Source: Microbacteriaceae bacterium (GTDB taxonomy: Bacteria; Actinomycetota; Actinomycetes; Actinomycetales; Microbacteriaceae). From it: a stretch of 15,182 bases of DNA. Made by a program: the position numbers and the translations under genes. The stretch is from positions 1 to 15,182 of the forward strand of contig JAODAU010000077.1 in NCBI GenBank assembly GCA_025463615.1. Reading direction: 5' to 3'. Shown in pieces: positions 1 to 6,248 of this stretch; within the stretch, counting starts at the first letter, position 1, and every line of letters starts with the position of its first letter. The notes beneath the pieces are model-generated. The model was given only the letters and a program-made list of their open reading frames with translations. It did no database searches and was not told the DNA's origin.

Positions 1-878
1 CCCGCGGTGTTCGGGATCGATCCGACGGCCATGAGGCAGTGGCTGCCTTCCACCTTCGTGCCGTCCGAGAGGGTGGCGACCACGCCATCCGCGGTGCGTT
101 CGACGGTCTCGGCGCGGGACTTGGAGAGCACGGTCATGCCGTTGCGGCGGAAGACGTCCTCGATCACGCGGGCGGCATCCGCATCCTCGCCCGGGAGCAC
201 CTGGTCGCGCGACGAGATGAGCGTCACCTTCGAACCGAGGGCGGTGAACGCCGAGGCGAACTCGGCGCCGGTGACGCCGGACCCGACCACGATGAGGTGC
301 TCGGGGGTCTCCTGCAGCGTGTAGAGCTGGGTCCAGGTGAAGATGCGCTCGCCGTCGGGCTTTGCGGTCGGCAGGATGCGGGGGCTCGCGCCGACCGAGA
401 TGACGATGGTGTCGGCATCCAGCTCGTCGAAGTCCATGCGGGTCTTGCCCTTGCCGGTGGAGACGATCACGCGGTTGGGGCCGTCGAGCCGCCCCTCGCC
501 CTGGATGACGGTGACGCCTGCCTTGATGAGCTGCGACTTCATGTCCTCGGACTGCTGGCGCGCGAGGCCGAGCAGGCGGCGGTTGACGGCCTGCAGGTTG
601 ACCGCGACCTCCGGACGCACCGGGCGCCCCGACTCGCCGCGGGTGAAGAACTGCACGCCCAGGTCGGCCGCCTCGCCGATCGCGTTGGCCGCCTCGGCGG
701 TGGCGATGAGGGTCTTGGATGGCACGACATCCGTGAGCACGGCCGATCCGCCGATGCCCACCCGCTCGACGACCGTGACCTCTGCGCCGAGCTGCGCGCC
801 GGCGAGCGCCGCCTCGTAGCCGCCGGGACCCCCGCCCACGACGGTGATGCGCTGCTTCCGCTCGAATTCATAGGCCAT
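1..878 (-). CDS. lpdA: NAD(P)H-quinone dehydrogenase, LpdA-type flavoprotein disulfide reductase family (3' end outside window)
   Basis: The 292 visible codons give a protein starting MAYEFERKQRITVVGGGPGG, with a GxGxxG FAD-binding fold near residues 13-20, and a second dinucleotide-binding fold (IVVGSGVTGAEFASAF) roughly 60% along the visible part. The region that holds the CxxxxC redox pair in true lipoamide dehydrogenases reads GIGGSAVLTDVVPSKTLI, with no cysteine pair. That matches M. tuberculosis LpdA (Rv3303c), a FAD enzyme that reduces quinones with NAD(P)H, rather than the dehydrogenase-complex E3 subunit. SPRILPTAKPDGERI and GSHCLMAVGSIPNT also match that family as I remember it. The visible part covers the FAD and NAD domains; the C-terminal dimerisation domain is outside. 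The ATG at 878 was chosen because the FAD motif follows immediately and a promoter-like hexamer precedes it. Divergent from pnp; the same neighbour order occurs in mycobacteria. Confidence 0.93.
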   Translation of the reverse strand, partial: MAYEFERKQRITVVGGGPGGYEAALAGAQLGAEVTVVERVGIGGSAVLTDVVPSKTLIATAEAANAIGEAADLGVQFFTRGESGRPVRPEVAVNLQAVNRRLLGLARQQSEDMKSQLIKAGVTVIQGEGRLDGPNRVIVSTGKGKTRMDFDELDADTIVISVGASPRILPTAKPDGERIFTWTQLYTLQETPEHLIVVGSGVTGAEFASAFTALGSKVTLISSRDQVLPGEDADAARVIEDVFRRNGMTVLSKSRAETVERTADGVVATLSDGTKVEGSHCLMAVGSIPNTA

Positions 879-913
879 GCCCCCATTCTCCCGGGCCGCG
901 CACCGCGCTCCAA
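879..913 (-). promoter_or_regulatory. Putative leaderless promoter of lpdA
   Basis: On the minus strand a TTGGAG hexamer (913-908), a 17-bp spacer and GAGAAT (890-885) are followed by exactly 6 bases and then the lpdA ATG. The spacing would start transcription at the A of the start codon. A GGAG overlapping the same place, about 10 bases from the ATG, could instead act as a ribosome-binding site, so leaderless versus short-leader cannot be settled from sequence. Confidence 0.5.
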
Positions 914-926
914 ACGCGCCCCTCCC

Positions 927-1002
927 AAAACGCAGGAGATCTTCGCCGAAACGTCACGTGCGCGTCGCAATCGACGCCCGGCGCGCGAATCTCCTGCGTT
1001 TT
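927..1002. repeat. Paired inverted element, copy A (divergent lpdA/pnp gap)
   Basis: AAAACGCAGGAGAT at 927-940 is matched by its exact reverse complement ATCTCCTGCGTTTT at 989-1002, giving a 76-bp element with 14-bp arms and a 48-bp centre. The centre holds its own small hairpin, GCGTCG/CGACGC around a CAAT loop (962-977). The right arm overlaps the expected -35 region of pnp; the left arm lies 13 bp beyond the proposed -35 of lpdA. The same arms with almost the same span recur at 3259 and 3519. I do not recognise a named repeat family. Confidence 0.9.
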
Positions 1003-1014
1003 CGGAGAGGCGAA

Positions 1015-1026
1015 TACAGTGGGGGG
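1015..1026 (+). promoter_or_regulatory. Putative leaderless -10 element of pnp
   Basis: TACAGT (1015-1020) is followed by six G residues and then the ATG at 1027, the arrangement expected when the transcript begins at the start codon. No good -35 is visible: a 17-bp spacer places it at TCCTGC inside the right arm of the paired inverted element. The G run directly against the ATG is too close to serve as a normal Shine-Dalgarno site. Confidence 0.5.
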
Positions 1027-1851
1027 ATGTCGACGAATCCACTGGATGACCCCTCCGCAGACCCCTTCGAGATCGCCGGCACCGCGGCCGCCGAGATCGC
1101 CGAGCGCTCGGGCGTCGCGCACCACGACATCGCCCTCACGCTCGGCAGCGGCTGGGGCAAGGCCGCCGACCTCATCGGCGAGACGACGGCCACCATCCCC
1201 GCCGAGGAGATCACCGGATTCTCGAAGCCCGCCCTCAGCGGACACGTCGGCACCCTCCGCAGCGTGCTCCTCGCCGACGGAAAGCACGCGCTCGTGATCG
1301 GAGCCCGCACGCACTACTACGAGGGGCACGGGGTGCGGCGCGTCGTCCACTCGGTGCGCACCGCGGCCGCCACGGGGGCGACGACCATGATCCTCACGAA
1401 CGGGGCGGGCGGCATCCGCGAGTCCTGGCGGCCGGGTACGCCCGTGCTGATCAGCGACCACATCAACCTCACCGCCAATTCGCCGCTCGAGGGCGCCACC
1501 TTCATCGACCTCACCGACCTCTACAGCTCGCGCCTGCGCGACGTCGCCCGCTCCGTCGAGCCCACGCTCGACGAGGGCGTCTACGTACAGTTCCGCGGCC
1601 CGAACTACGAGACGCCGGCCGAGGTGCAGATGGCGAAGACCATCGGCGGCAACATCGTGGGCATGTCCACGGCCCTCGAGGCGATCGCGGCGCGGCAGTC
1701 GGGCATGGAGGTGCTCGGGATGTCGCTCATCACGAACCTCGCGGCCGGCATCCAGAAGACGCCGCTCAGCCACGCCGAGGTGCTGGAGGCGGGGCAGAAC
1801 GCGGAGGCCGTGATCAGCGCGCTGCTGGCGAAGATCGTGGCGAAGATATGA
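1027..1851 (+). CDS. pnp: Purine-nucleoside phosphorylase (trimeric PNP/MTAP family)
   Basis: A 274-residue protein of the usual length for trimeric PNPs. It would convert inosine or guanosine plus phosphate to the free base and ribose 1-phosphate in the cytoplasm. Visible family residues are the phosphate-loop GSGWG (Ser41), GARTHYYEG (Arg94, His96, equivalent to human Arg84/His86), LTNGAGGI (about 123-130), GPNYETPAE (Glu195), GMSTALEA (Met213), SLITNLAAG (Asn237) and His249. The Glu/Asn pair in the base site is the signature of 6-oxopurine preference, which fits an upstream adenosine deaminase step. The frame stays open upstream to 877, but that part is the divergent gap and repeat; the ATG at 1027 is preferred because homology begins just after it. 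The stop overlaps the next gene's start (ATGA). Confidence 0.95.
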   Translation: MSTNPLDDPSADPFEIAGTAAAEIAERSGVAHHDIALTLGSGWGKAADLIGETTATIPAEEITGFSKPALSGHVGTLRSVLLADGKHALVIGARTHYYEGHGVRRVVHSVRTAAATGATTMILTNGAGGIRESWRPGTPVLISDHINLTANSPLEGATFIDLTDLYSSRLRDVARSVEPTLDEGVYVQFRGPNYETPAEVQMAKTIGGNIVGMSTALEAIAARQSGMEVLGMSLITNLAAGIQKTPLSHAEVLEAGQNAEAVISALLAKIVAKI

Positions 1852-3506
1852 GTGTCGTCGACACCGCGCGGGCCTGGCACGACCAGGACCCCGACGCCGA
1901 GACCCGCACCGAGCTCGAGCACCTCATCGACCGCGCGACCGCCGGCGACGCCGCCGCGCTCGCCGATCTGCACGACCGCTTCGACACCCGCCTCGAGTTC
2001 GGCACGGCCGGGCTGCGAGGCAGGATCGAGGCCGGCTCCAACCGGATGAACCGGGTGCTCGTAGCCCAGGCCGCGGCGGGCCTCGCCGCCTTCCTGGTCG
2101 CCCGAGGCGGCGCCCCCAGCGTCGTGATCGGCTACGACGGCCGCAAGAACTCACAGGTCTTCGCCACCGACACGGCCGAGCTCATGGCCGGTGCGGGGGT
2201 GCGCGCCATCCTGCTCCCGCGCCTGCTGCCGACGCCCGTGCTCGCCTTCGCCGTGCGCCACCTCGGCACCAGCGCCGGGGTGATGGTGACCGCCAGCCAC
2301 AACCCCGCCGCCGACAACGGCTATAAGGTCTACCTCGGCGACGACGACCAGGGCTCGCAGATCGTGCCGCCCGCCGACGCCGGGATCGCCGCCGAGATCG
2401 AACGGATCGCGGCCACCGCGAACGTGCTGCAGCTCCCGCGCACCGCCTACGAGACCGCCGACGAGAGCGTCGTCGACGCCTACATCGACGCGACGGCCGC
2501 GATCTCGACCCGGCCCGGGCATCCTGTGCCGTTCACCTACACGGCCATGCACGGGGTCGGTTGGCAGACCGCGCACCGCGTCTTCCTCAACGCCGGCCTC
2601 GGCGTGCCTTCGATCGTCACCGAGCAGATCGAGCCGGATGCCACGTTCCCCACCGTCGCGTTCCCGAACCCCGAGGAGCCCGGCGCGCTGGACCTCGCGT
2701 TCGCGACCGCGACGCGGGCGGGCACGGACATCGTGGTCGCCAACGACCCGGACGCGGACCGGCTCGCCATCGGCATCCGCGACGCCGACGGCGAGTGGGT
2801 GCGGCTGAGCGGTAACGAGGTCGGCGCGCTGCTCGGGTGGCGGGCTGCGGAGCGGCTGGCGGCGCTCGGTCCTGAGGGCACGCTGGCGGCATCCATCGTC
2901 TCGACGCCGGCGCTGCGGGCCGTCGCGGACGGCTACCGGCTCGAGTACGTGGACACCCTCACCGGGTTCAAATGGATCTCGCGCGCGCCCGGCCTCTCGT
3001 ACGGATTCGAGGAGGCGCTCGGCTACCTCGTCGACCCCGGCAAGGTGCGCGACAAGGACGGCATCTCGGCCGCGGTCGACTTCCTCGCGCTGGCGGGTGA
3101 GCTCGCGGCATCCGGAACCACGATCGCGCAGCACCGCCTCGACTTCGCGGCAAAGTTCGGCGGATTCGCGTCAGCGCAGCTCTCGATCCGGGTCACCGAC
3201 CTCGACGAGATCACCGCCACGATGTCGCGCCTGCGCGCCGACCTGCCCGTGCGCATCGAAAACGCAGGAGTCTCCCGCGTGGACGACTTCATCGACGGCT
3301 TCGAGGGGCTTCCGCCGGGGGATATCCTGCGTTTTTGGCTCGAGGACGGGTCGCGGGTGATCGTGCGCCCGAGCGGCACCGAGCCCAAGCTGAAGGTCTA
3401 CCTCGACGCATCCAGCGAGGACGGCGACGCGGATGCCCGGCTCGCGGCAGCGCAGGCGAAGGTCGACGCGCTCGAGGCCGGCATGCGCGCCATCCTCGCC
3501 GCCTGA
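1848..3506 (+). CDS. Alpha-D-phosphohexomutase family enzyme, probable phosphopentomutase/phosphoglucomutase
   Basis: 552 residues, the length of the long PGM2/PmmB branch. All four superfamily loops are present: catalytic TASHNP with phospho-accepting Ser150, metal loop NDPDADR (Asp300, Asp302, Asp304), sugar-recognition loop GFEEALGY (386-393) and phosphate-binding RPSGTEPKLK (507-516). Automated annotation would call it phosphomannomutase (PmmB). Its ATGA overlap with pnp suggests its main substrate is the ribose 1-phosphate released by PNP, converted to ribose 5-phosphate; that is inference, because these loops do not separate pentose from hexose substrates. Residues 471-497 contain both arms of the paired inverted element without breaking the protein: the ENAG and LRF codons are GAA AAC GCA GGA and CTG CGT TTT, several of them uncommon in this gene. 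Confidence 0.9.
   Translation: MSVVDTARAWHDQDPDAETRTELEHLIDRATAGDAAALADLHDRFDTRLEFGTAGLRGRIEAGSNRMNRVLVAQAAAGLAAFLVARGGAPSVVIGYDGRKNSQVFATDTAELMAGAGVRAILLPRLLPTPVLAFAVRHLGTSAGVMVTASHNPAADNGYKVYLGDDDQGSQIVPPADAGIAAEIERIAATANVLQLPRTAYETADESVVDAYIDATAAISTRPGHPVPFTYTAMHGVGWQTAHRVFLNAGLGVPSIVTEQIEPDATFPTVAFPNPEEPGALDLAFATATRAGTDIVVANDPDADRLAIGIRDADGEWVRLSGNEVGALLGWRAAERLAALGPEGTLAASIVSTPALRAVADGYRLEYVDTLTGFKWISRAPGLSYGFEEALGYLVDPGKVRDKDGISAAVDFLALAGELAASGTTIAQHRLDFAAKFGGFASAQLSIRVTDLDEITATMSRLRADLPVRIENAGVSRVDDFIDGFEGLPPGDILRFWLEDGSRVIVRPSGTEPKLKVYLDASSEDGDADARLAAAQAKVDALEAGMRAILAA
3259..3335. repeat. Paired inverted element, copy B (inside the mutase coding sequence)
   Basis: AAAACGCAGGAG at 3259-3270 faces ATATCCTGCGTTTT at 3322-3335, for a total span of 77 bp. 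The arms agree with the intergenic copies over 11-12 bp; the right arm has one mismatch in 14. The sequence between them is ordinary mutase coding sequence, and the reading frame continues through to the conserved RPSGTEPK loop. Orientation and spacing match copies A and C to within one base. Confidence 0.85.
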
Positions 3507-3517
3507 TTCCCGCCTCA

Positions 3518-3595
3518 CAAAACGCAGGAGATTCTGCCGCGAACGCTCCGTATGGCGGCTTTTCGCGTCGACTACGCAGAATCTCCTGCGTTTTG
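3518..3595. repeat. Paired inverted element, copy C (convergent mutase/iclR gap); possible bidirectional terminator
   Basis: CAAAACGCAGGAGATTCTGC (3518-3537) is perfectly mirrored by its reverse complement at 3576-3595: 20-bp arms around a 38-bp centre. Measured from the AAAA to the TTTT it spans 76 bp, identical to copy A. The centre contains a further CGCGAA/TTCGCG pairing (3538-3543 with 3562-3567). The layout, an A-tract, a GC-rich stem and a T-tract between converging genes, could terminate transcription from both sides, but copies A and B sit where a terminator would not be useful. The right arm also encodes the last residues of the IclR protein. Confidence 0.9.
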
Positions 3596-4306
3596 GGAAG
3601 CGAGGCGGCGGGTGATCTCGGCGGCGGCGGCGCGCGCCGCGTCCTCCACGCGCTGGGCACCGGATGCGCTGAAGCTCGTGTTCACGTAGGGCACCGTCAG
3701 CGCGGCCAGGGCGTGGCCATCGCGGCCGAGCACGGGGAACACGATGTCGGTGATGCCCGGCTGCAGGCTGTCGTCGCGGCGTACGAAGCCGGCCGCGCGG
3801 ATGCCGTCGAGCTCTGGCGAGGGCGAAGGCGAGGGCGACCGCGACGCCTCGCCCGCGAACGCCCGCAGCACGGCCCCGGTCGCGGTCGTCTCGAGCGGGA
3901 ACTCCGCCCCCACCCGCACCCGGAAGCCGAAGCTCGCCGGGCTCTCGACCTGCGCCAGGATCAGGATGCGGCCGGCATCCGCCATCCCCAGGTTGCAGCT
4001 CTGCCCCACCGAGTCGGCCAGCTCGCGCATCGGACCGAGCGCCGCGCGCACCAGCCCGCGCACGGGCTCCTGCCGGTGGGCGAGCTCGAACATCCGCATC
4101 GACAGCGAGTACAGCCCGGACTGCGGGTCGCGAAAGAGGTAGCCGCGCGCCTCGAGCACCTGCAGCACCCGGAACACCTGGCCCACCGTGCGGTCCACCT
4201 CGGCGGCGATCTGCGCCTGCCCGAGCCCGCCGGCGCGCTCGGCGAGCAGCTCCAGGATGTCCAGCGCCTTGTCGAGCGCCGGCACCGAGTAGTCGGGCGC
4301 CGCCAT
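3572..4306 (-). CDS. IclR-family transcriptional regulator
   Basis: 244 residues, the typical IclR size. An N-terminal winged helix-turn-helix (ALDILELLAE ... AEVDRTVGQVFRVLQVLEARGYL, about 11-57) is followed by an IclR effector domain (about 80-232, with SCNLGMADAGRILILAQVES and the late GHALAALTVPY). It would bind DNA as a dimer and respond to a small molecule. Its ATG overlaps the stop of the SAHH-like gene by one base (TGATG), so the two are co-translated and it probably regulates that gene; a palindrome resembling an IclR-type operator sits at that operon's promoter. Two oddities: residues 157-164 are an SPSPSPSP tract from a hexanucleotide repeat, and the last eight residues (SQNAGDSA) lie largely in the arm of the paired inverted element. 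A longer open frame upstream of 4306 is only the antisense-frame shadow of the neighbour. Confidence 0.85.
   Translation of the reverse strand: MAAPDYSVPALDKALDILELLAERAGGLGQAQIAAEVDRTVGQVFRVLQVLEARGYLFRDPQSGLYSLSMRMFELAHRQEPVRGLVRAALGPMRELADSVGQSCNLGMADAGRILILAQVESPASFGFRVRVGAEFPLETTATGAVLRAFAGEASRSPSPSPSPELDGIRAAGFVRRDDSLQPGITDIVFPVLGRDGHALAALTVPYVNTSFSASGAQRVEDAARAAAAEITRRLASQNAGDSA
3816..3839 (-). repeat. Hexanucleotide tandem repeat (GGCGAR, about 4 units) inside iclR
   Basis: Four head-to-tail 6-bp units (GGCGAG, GGCGAA, GGCGAG, GGCGAC) encode the Ser-Pro run of the regulator on the minus strand. A gain or loss of one unit adds or removes one Ser-Pro pair without a frameshift. It falls in the effector-binding domain, where family members do not normally carry such a run. 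Confidence 0.75.
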
Positions 4307-5487
4307 CAGCGGTCGACCGCCATCGCGGCCACCATGCGCCGCGCGATCTCGCGGTTCAGGTCGTCGGGCACGCCGACCGCGCCGGGTTCGAGGGCGGTCG
4401 TGGCCACCCGCTCGAGCGAGAGCGCCTGCAGCAGGAATCCGAGATCCATCGACTCGAGCGAGTTGCCGCGCGGGTCGCGGCCGGCGAGGTTGATCATCCG
4501 GCCCTGCGCCAGCAGCACCACGTGCCGCCCGTCGGCGAACTCGACCCGCTCGATCGAGTCGTCGACCGGCACGACCCGGGCGGCGGCCGCGGTCAGCGCC
4601 GGCACGTCGATCTCCCAGGCGAAGTGCCCGCTGTTCGCCAGCACCGTGCCCGACTCCATCATCGCGAACTCGGCGGGACCGAGGATGCCGGGGCGCCCCG
4701 TCGCCGTCACGATCGTCTCGCCCCAGCCCACCAGCTCGGCGAGCGGCGCGACCCGGTAGCCGTCCATCGCCGCCTCGAAGGCCTTGAGCTCGTCGATCTC
4801 CGCGACGGCAACACGGCCGCCCATGGCCCGCAGGTACTGCGCGATGCCGCGGCCGCACCATCCGTAGCCCACCACCACGAAGCGCCGCCCGGGCACCATC
4901 AGCCCGGTGATGCGCATGAGGCTCTCGACCACCGACTGGCCCACCGCGTGCCGGTTCTCGCCGATCGCCTTGAGGGGGCTGTCGTTGATCACGATCACGG
5001 GGAACGCGACCCGCCCGGCGAGCTCGCCGCGCAGCCGGTCGGCGCCGGACGTGGTCTCCTCGGTGCCGCCCGCGAGGGGCAGACCCCGCTCGATCGCGCC
5101 CGCGAACAGGTCGGCGCCGTTGTCCAGGATGATGTCCGGCCGCGCGTCGAGCACCCGCGCGAGGTTGGCGCGGTGCTCCTCGGCGGTGTCCGCGCGGGTG
5201 CCGTAGACCTGCAGGCCGGCGTCGCGCAGCACGGCGACCACGTCATCCTGCGTCGAGCCGTGGTTGCCGGTCGCCACGATCTCGGCACCGCCGGCCGCGA
5301 GCGTCTCGAGCAGCACGGCGGTCTTCGGGTCGAGGTGGATCGCGACGCCGATGCGCCTGCCCTCGAACGGCCGCGTCTCGGCGAAGGCCGCGCGCGCGGC
5401 GGCGAGCAGGCGCATGCGGGAGCGGATCCACTCGAGCCGCTGGCGGCCCTGGGCGAGGAGTTCGGGAGTGGGATCGACGGTGGTCAT
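4306..5487 (-). CDS. S-adenosylhomocysteine hydrolase-like protein (possible S-inosylhomocysteine hydrolase)
   Basis: 393 residues from the ATG at 5487; a GTG two codons upstream is possible, but the -10 hexamer lies 6 bases from the ATG. The SAHH fold is clear: STQDD (78-82), ILDNGAD (Asp122), EETTSG (Glu144), VINDSPLK (Lys173), the NAD-binding GYGWCGRG (208-215) and SGHFAWEID (His288). Departures from classical adenosylhomocysteinase: Asp190 of the human enzyme corresponds to Glu177; the substrate-site HMTVET segment reads HLDPKT, so the adenine-contacting Glu is Lys55; the GHPS motif is missing; there is no C-terminal KPxxYRY. The Lys and the GYGWCGRG loop resemble archaeal-type enzymes, some of which act on S-inosylhomocysteine (from memory). 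It would cleave an SAH-like thioether nucleoside, giving homocysteine plus adenosine or inosine. Downstream iclR is translationally coupled. Confidence 0.8.
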   Translation of the reverse strand: MTTVDPTPELLAQGRQRLEWIRSRMRLLAAARAAFAETRPFEGRRIGVAIHLDPKTAVLLETLAAGGAEIVATGNHGSTQDDVVAVLRDAGLQVYGTRADTAEEHRANLARVLDARPDIILDNGADLFAGAIERGLPLAGGTEETTSGADRLRGELAGRVAFPVIVINDSPLKAIGENRHAVGQSVVESLMRITGLMVPGRRFVVVGYGWCGRGIAQYLRAMGGRVAVAEIDELKAFEAAMDGYRVAPLAELVGWGETIVTATGRPGILGPAEFAMMESGTVLANSGHFAWEIDVPALTAAAARVVPVDDSIERVEFADGRHVVLLAQGRMINLAGRDPRGNSLESMDLGFLLQALSLERVATTALEPGAVGVPDDLNREIARRMVAAMAVDR

Positions 5488-5499
5488 CCCCACACCTTA
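5488..5499 (-). promoter_or_regulatory. Putative leaderless -10 element of the SAHH-like gene
   Basis: On the minus strand TAAGGT (5499-5494) is followed by six bases and the ATG at 5487. The -35 at a 17-bp spacing would read GGCAAA (5522-5517), a poor match lying inside the palindrome at 5502-5524. This suggests the gene has its own start site, although the upstream PTS gene ends only 43 bp away. Confidence 0.5.
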
Positions 5500-5501
5500 C
5501 G

Positions 5502-5524
5502 CTGGTGAAAGAGACTTTTGCCAG
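5502..5524. promoter_or_regulatory. Imperfect palindromic operator candidate for the IclR-family regulator
   Basis: Half-sites TGGTGAAAG (5503-5511) and CTTTTGCCA (5515-5523) are inverted around a 3-bp centre, with 7 of 9 positions complementary and one more pair outside. IclR-type operators are commonly short TGG..AAA / TTT..CCA palindromes. The site lies just upstream of the proposed -10 of the SAHH-like gene and covers the -35, so binding would be expected to repress. A second TGAAA (5525-5529) follows one base after the palindrome. Pairing with the neighbouring regulator is inferred from proximity. Confidence 0.5.
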
Positions 5525-5530
5525 TGAAAC

Positions 5531-5803
5531 CTAGCCCAGCGCGGCCTCGAGCTTGCGGGAGAGCTCGTCCGTGTCGAAATAGTTCTCCACCACGATCACG
5601 TCGGCGTTGGTCGGCCCGATCGCGTCGACGAACTCCGGCGAGGTGAGGATGACCTGGGCATCCGACGCCACGGAGGCCAGCGACGCGAGGTCCGCAGCGG
5701 TCACCTCGGCCTCAAGGCCCAGCCGCAGCAGCACCCGCTCCGCGTTCACTTTGAGGATGCCGGACGTGCCGATTCCCGCCCCGCAGATCGCCACGATCTT
5801 CAC
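5531..5803 (-). CDS. PTS EIIB component, ascorbate/lactose-type small IIB domain
   Basis: A 90-residue single-domain protein starting MKIVAICGAGIGTSGILKVN, the short Rossmann-like EIIB fold of the UlaB/SgaB group. Cys7 in the loop CGAGIGTS is the expected phosphocysteine, accepting phosphate from EIIA. The start codon is GTG and overlaps the EIIA stop as GTGA, so the two are co-translated. In a complete system a membrane EIIC would use this phosphate to import and phosphorylate a sugar-like substrate; no EIIC gene is present in the window. Substrate unknown. The stop is followed after 7 bp by the operator candidate of the next gene. Confidence 0.85.
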   Translation of the reverse strand: MKIVAICGAGIGTSGILKVNAERVLLRLGLEAEVTAADLASLASVASDAQVILTSPEFVDAIGPTNADVIVVENYFDTDELSRKLEAALG

Positions 5804-6246
5804 GACTCGCCCCTCATGATCTCGAGCACCCGGTCGACGGTCGTCGCCGCGCGCAATTCGTCGATCGCGCTCGTGTCGTTGAACACGTTGGCGAGGGATG
5901 CCACGGACTCGAGATGCCCGGCCGGCGACTCGATCGCCAGCCCGAGCACCACAGAGACCGGGTCGTTGTGCGGATGCCCGAACGCCACCGGCTCCGCGAG
6001 CGTCACCACCGCGATCCCATCGGCCAGCACCTCGGGGCCGGGCCGCGCGTGCGCCAGGGCGAGCCCGGGCGCGATCACCACGTAGGGCCCGTGCTCCTCG
6101 ATCATGCGGATCATCTCGCCCGCGTAGCCCGGCTTCGCCGCGCCGCCGCGCACGAGCGCGGCGCCGACCTCGCGCACGGCCTCGCGCCAGTCGGCGGCGT
6201 GCGCGCCGATCGTGACGGCGTCGCGCGAGAGCGGGGGGACGGGCAT
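5800..6246 (-). CDS. PTS EIIA component (mannitol/fructose/ascorbate-type EIIA domain)
   Basis: 148 residues forming one EIIA type-2 domain. The segment PYVVIAPGLALAHARP (about 54-69) holds His66, the expected phosphohistidine, and HPHNDPVSVVLGLAIES is the conserved second block. The protein would take phosphate from HPr and pass it to the EIIB encoded next. The ATG at 6246 lies two bases after the stop of adenosine deaminase, and the gene overlaps EIIB at its end, so add, EIIA and EIIB form one translationally coupled unit. An open frame extends upstream of 6246 but is a shadow of add. Coupling of EIIA to adenosine deaminase without an EIIC is unusual: it may serve an EIIC encoded elsewhere or have a regulatory role. 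Confidence 0.85.
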   Translation of the reverse strand: MPVPPLSRDAVTIGAHAADWREAVREVGAALVRGGAAKPGYAGEMIRMIEEHGPYVVIAPGLALAHARPGPEVLADGIAVVTLAEPVAFGHPHNDPVSVVLGLAIESPAGHLESVASLANVFNDTSAIDELRAATTVDRVLEIMRGES

Positions 6247-6248
6247 CC

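Noticed and set aside
877..1026. Upstream in-frame start for pnp at 877
   Set aside because: The extra 50 residues are encoded by the divergent gap and repeat, have no family counterpart, and the -10-like hexamer points to 1027.
39..1049. Long plus-strand open frame over lpdA
   Set aside because: Antisense shadow of the flavoprotein; composition is biased and it runs through the paired inverted element.
927..3595. CRISPR array
   Set aside because: The repeats are inverted pairs hundreds of bases apart, with one copy inside a gene; there are no regular spacers or cas genes.
927..3595. Insertion sequence or transposon ends
   Set aside because: Each pair encloses only 48 bp with no transposase, and no target-site duplications are evident around copies A or C. 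A non-autonomous element moved by a remote enzyme remains possible.
5243..5254. TCCTGCGT inside the SAHH-like gene as a half element
   Set aside because: Only 8 bases match, it encodes the conserved STQD motif, and no facing arm lies at the expected distance.
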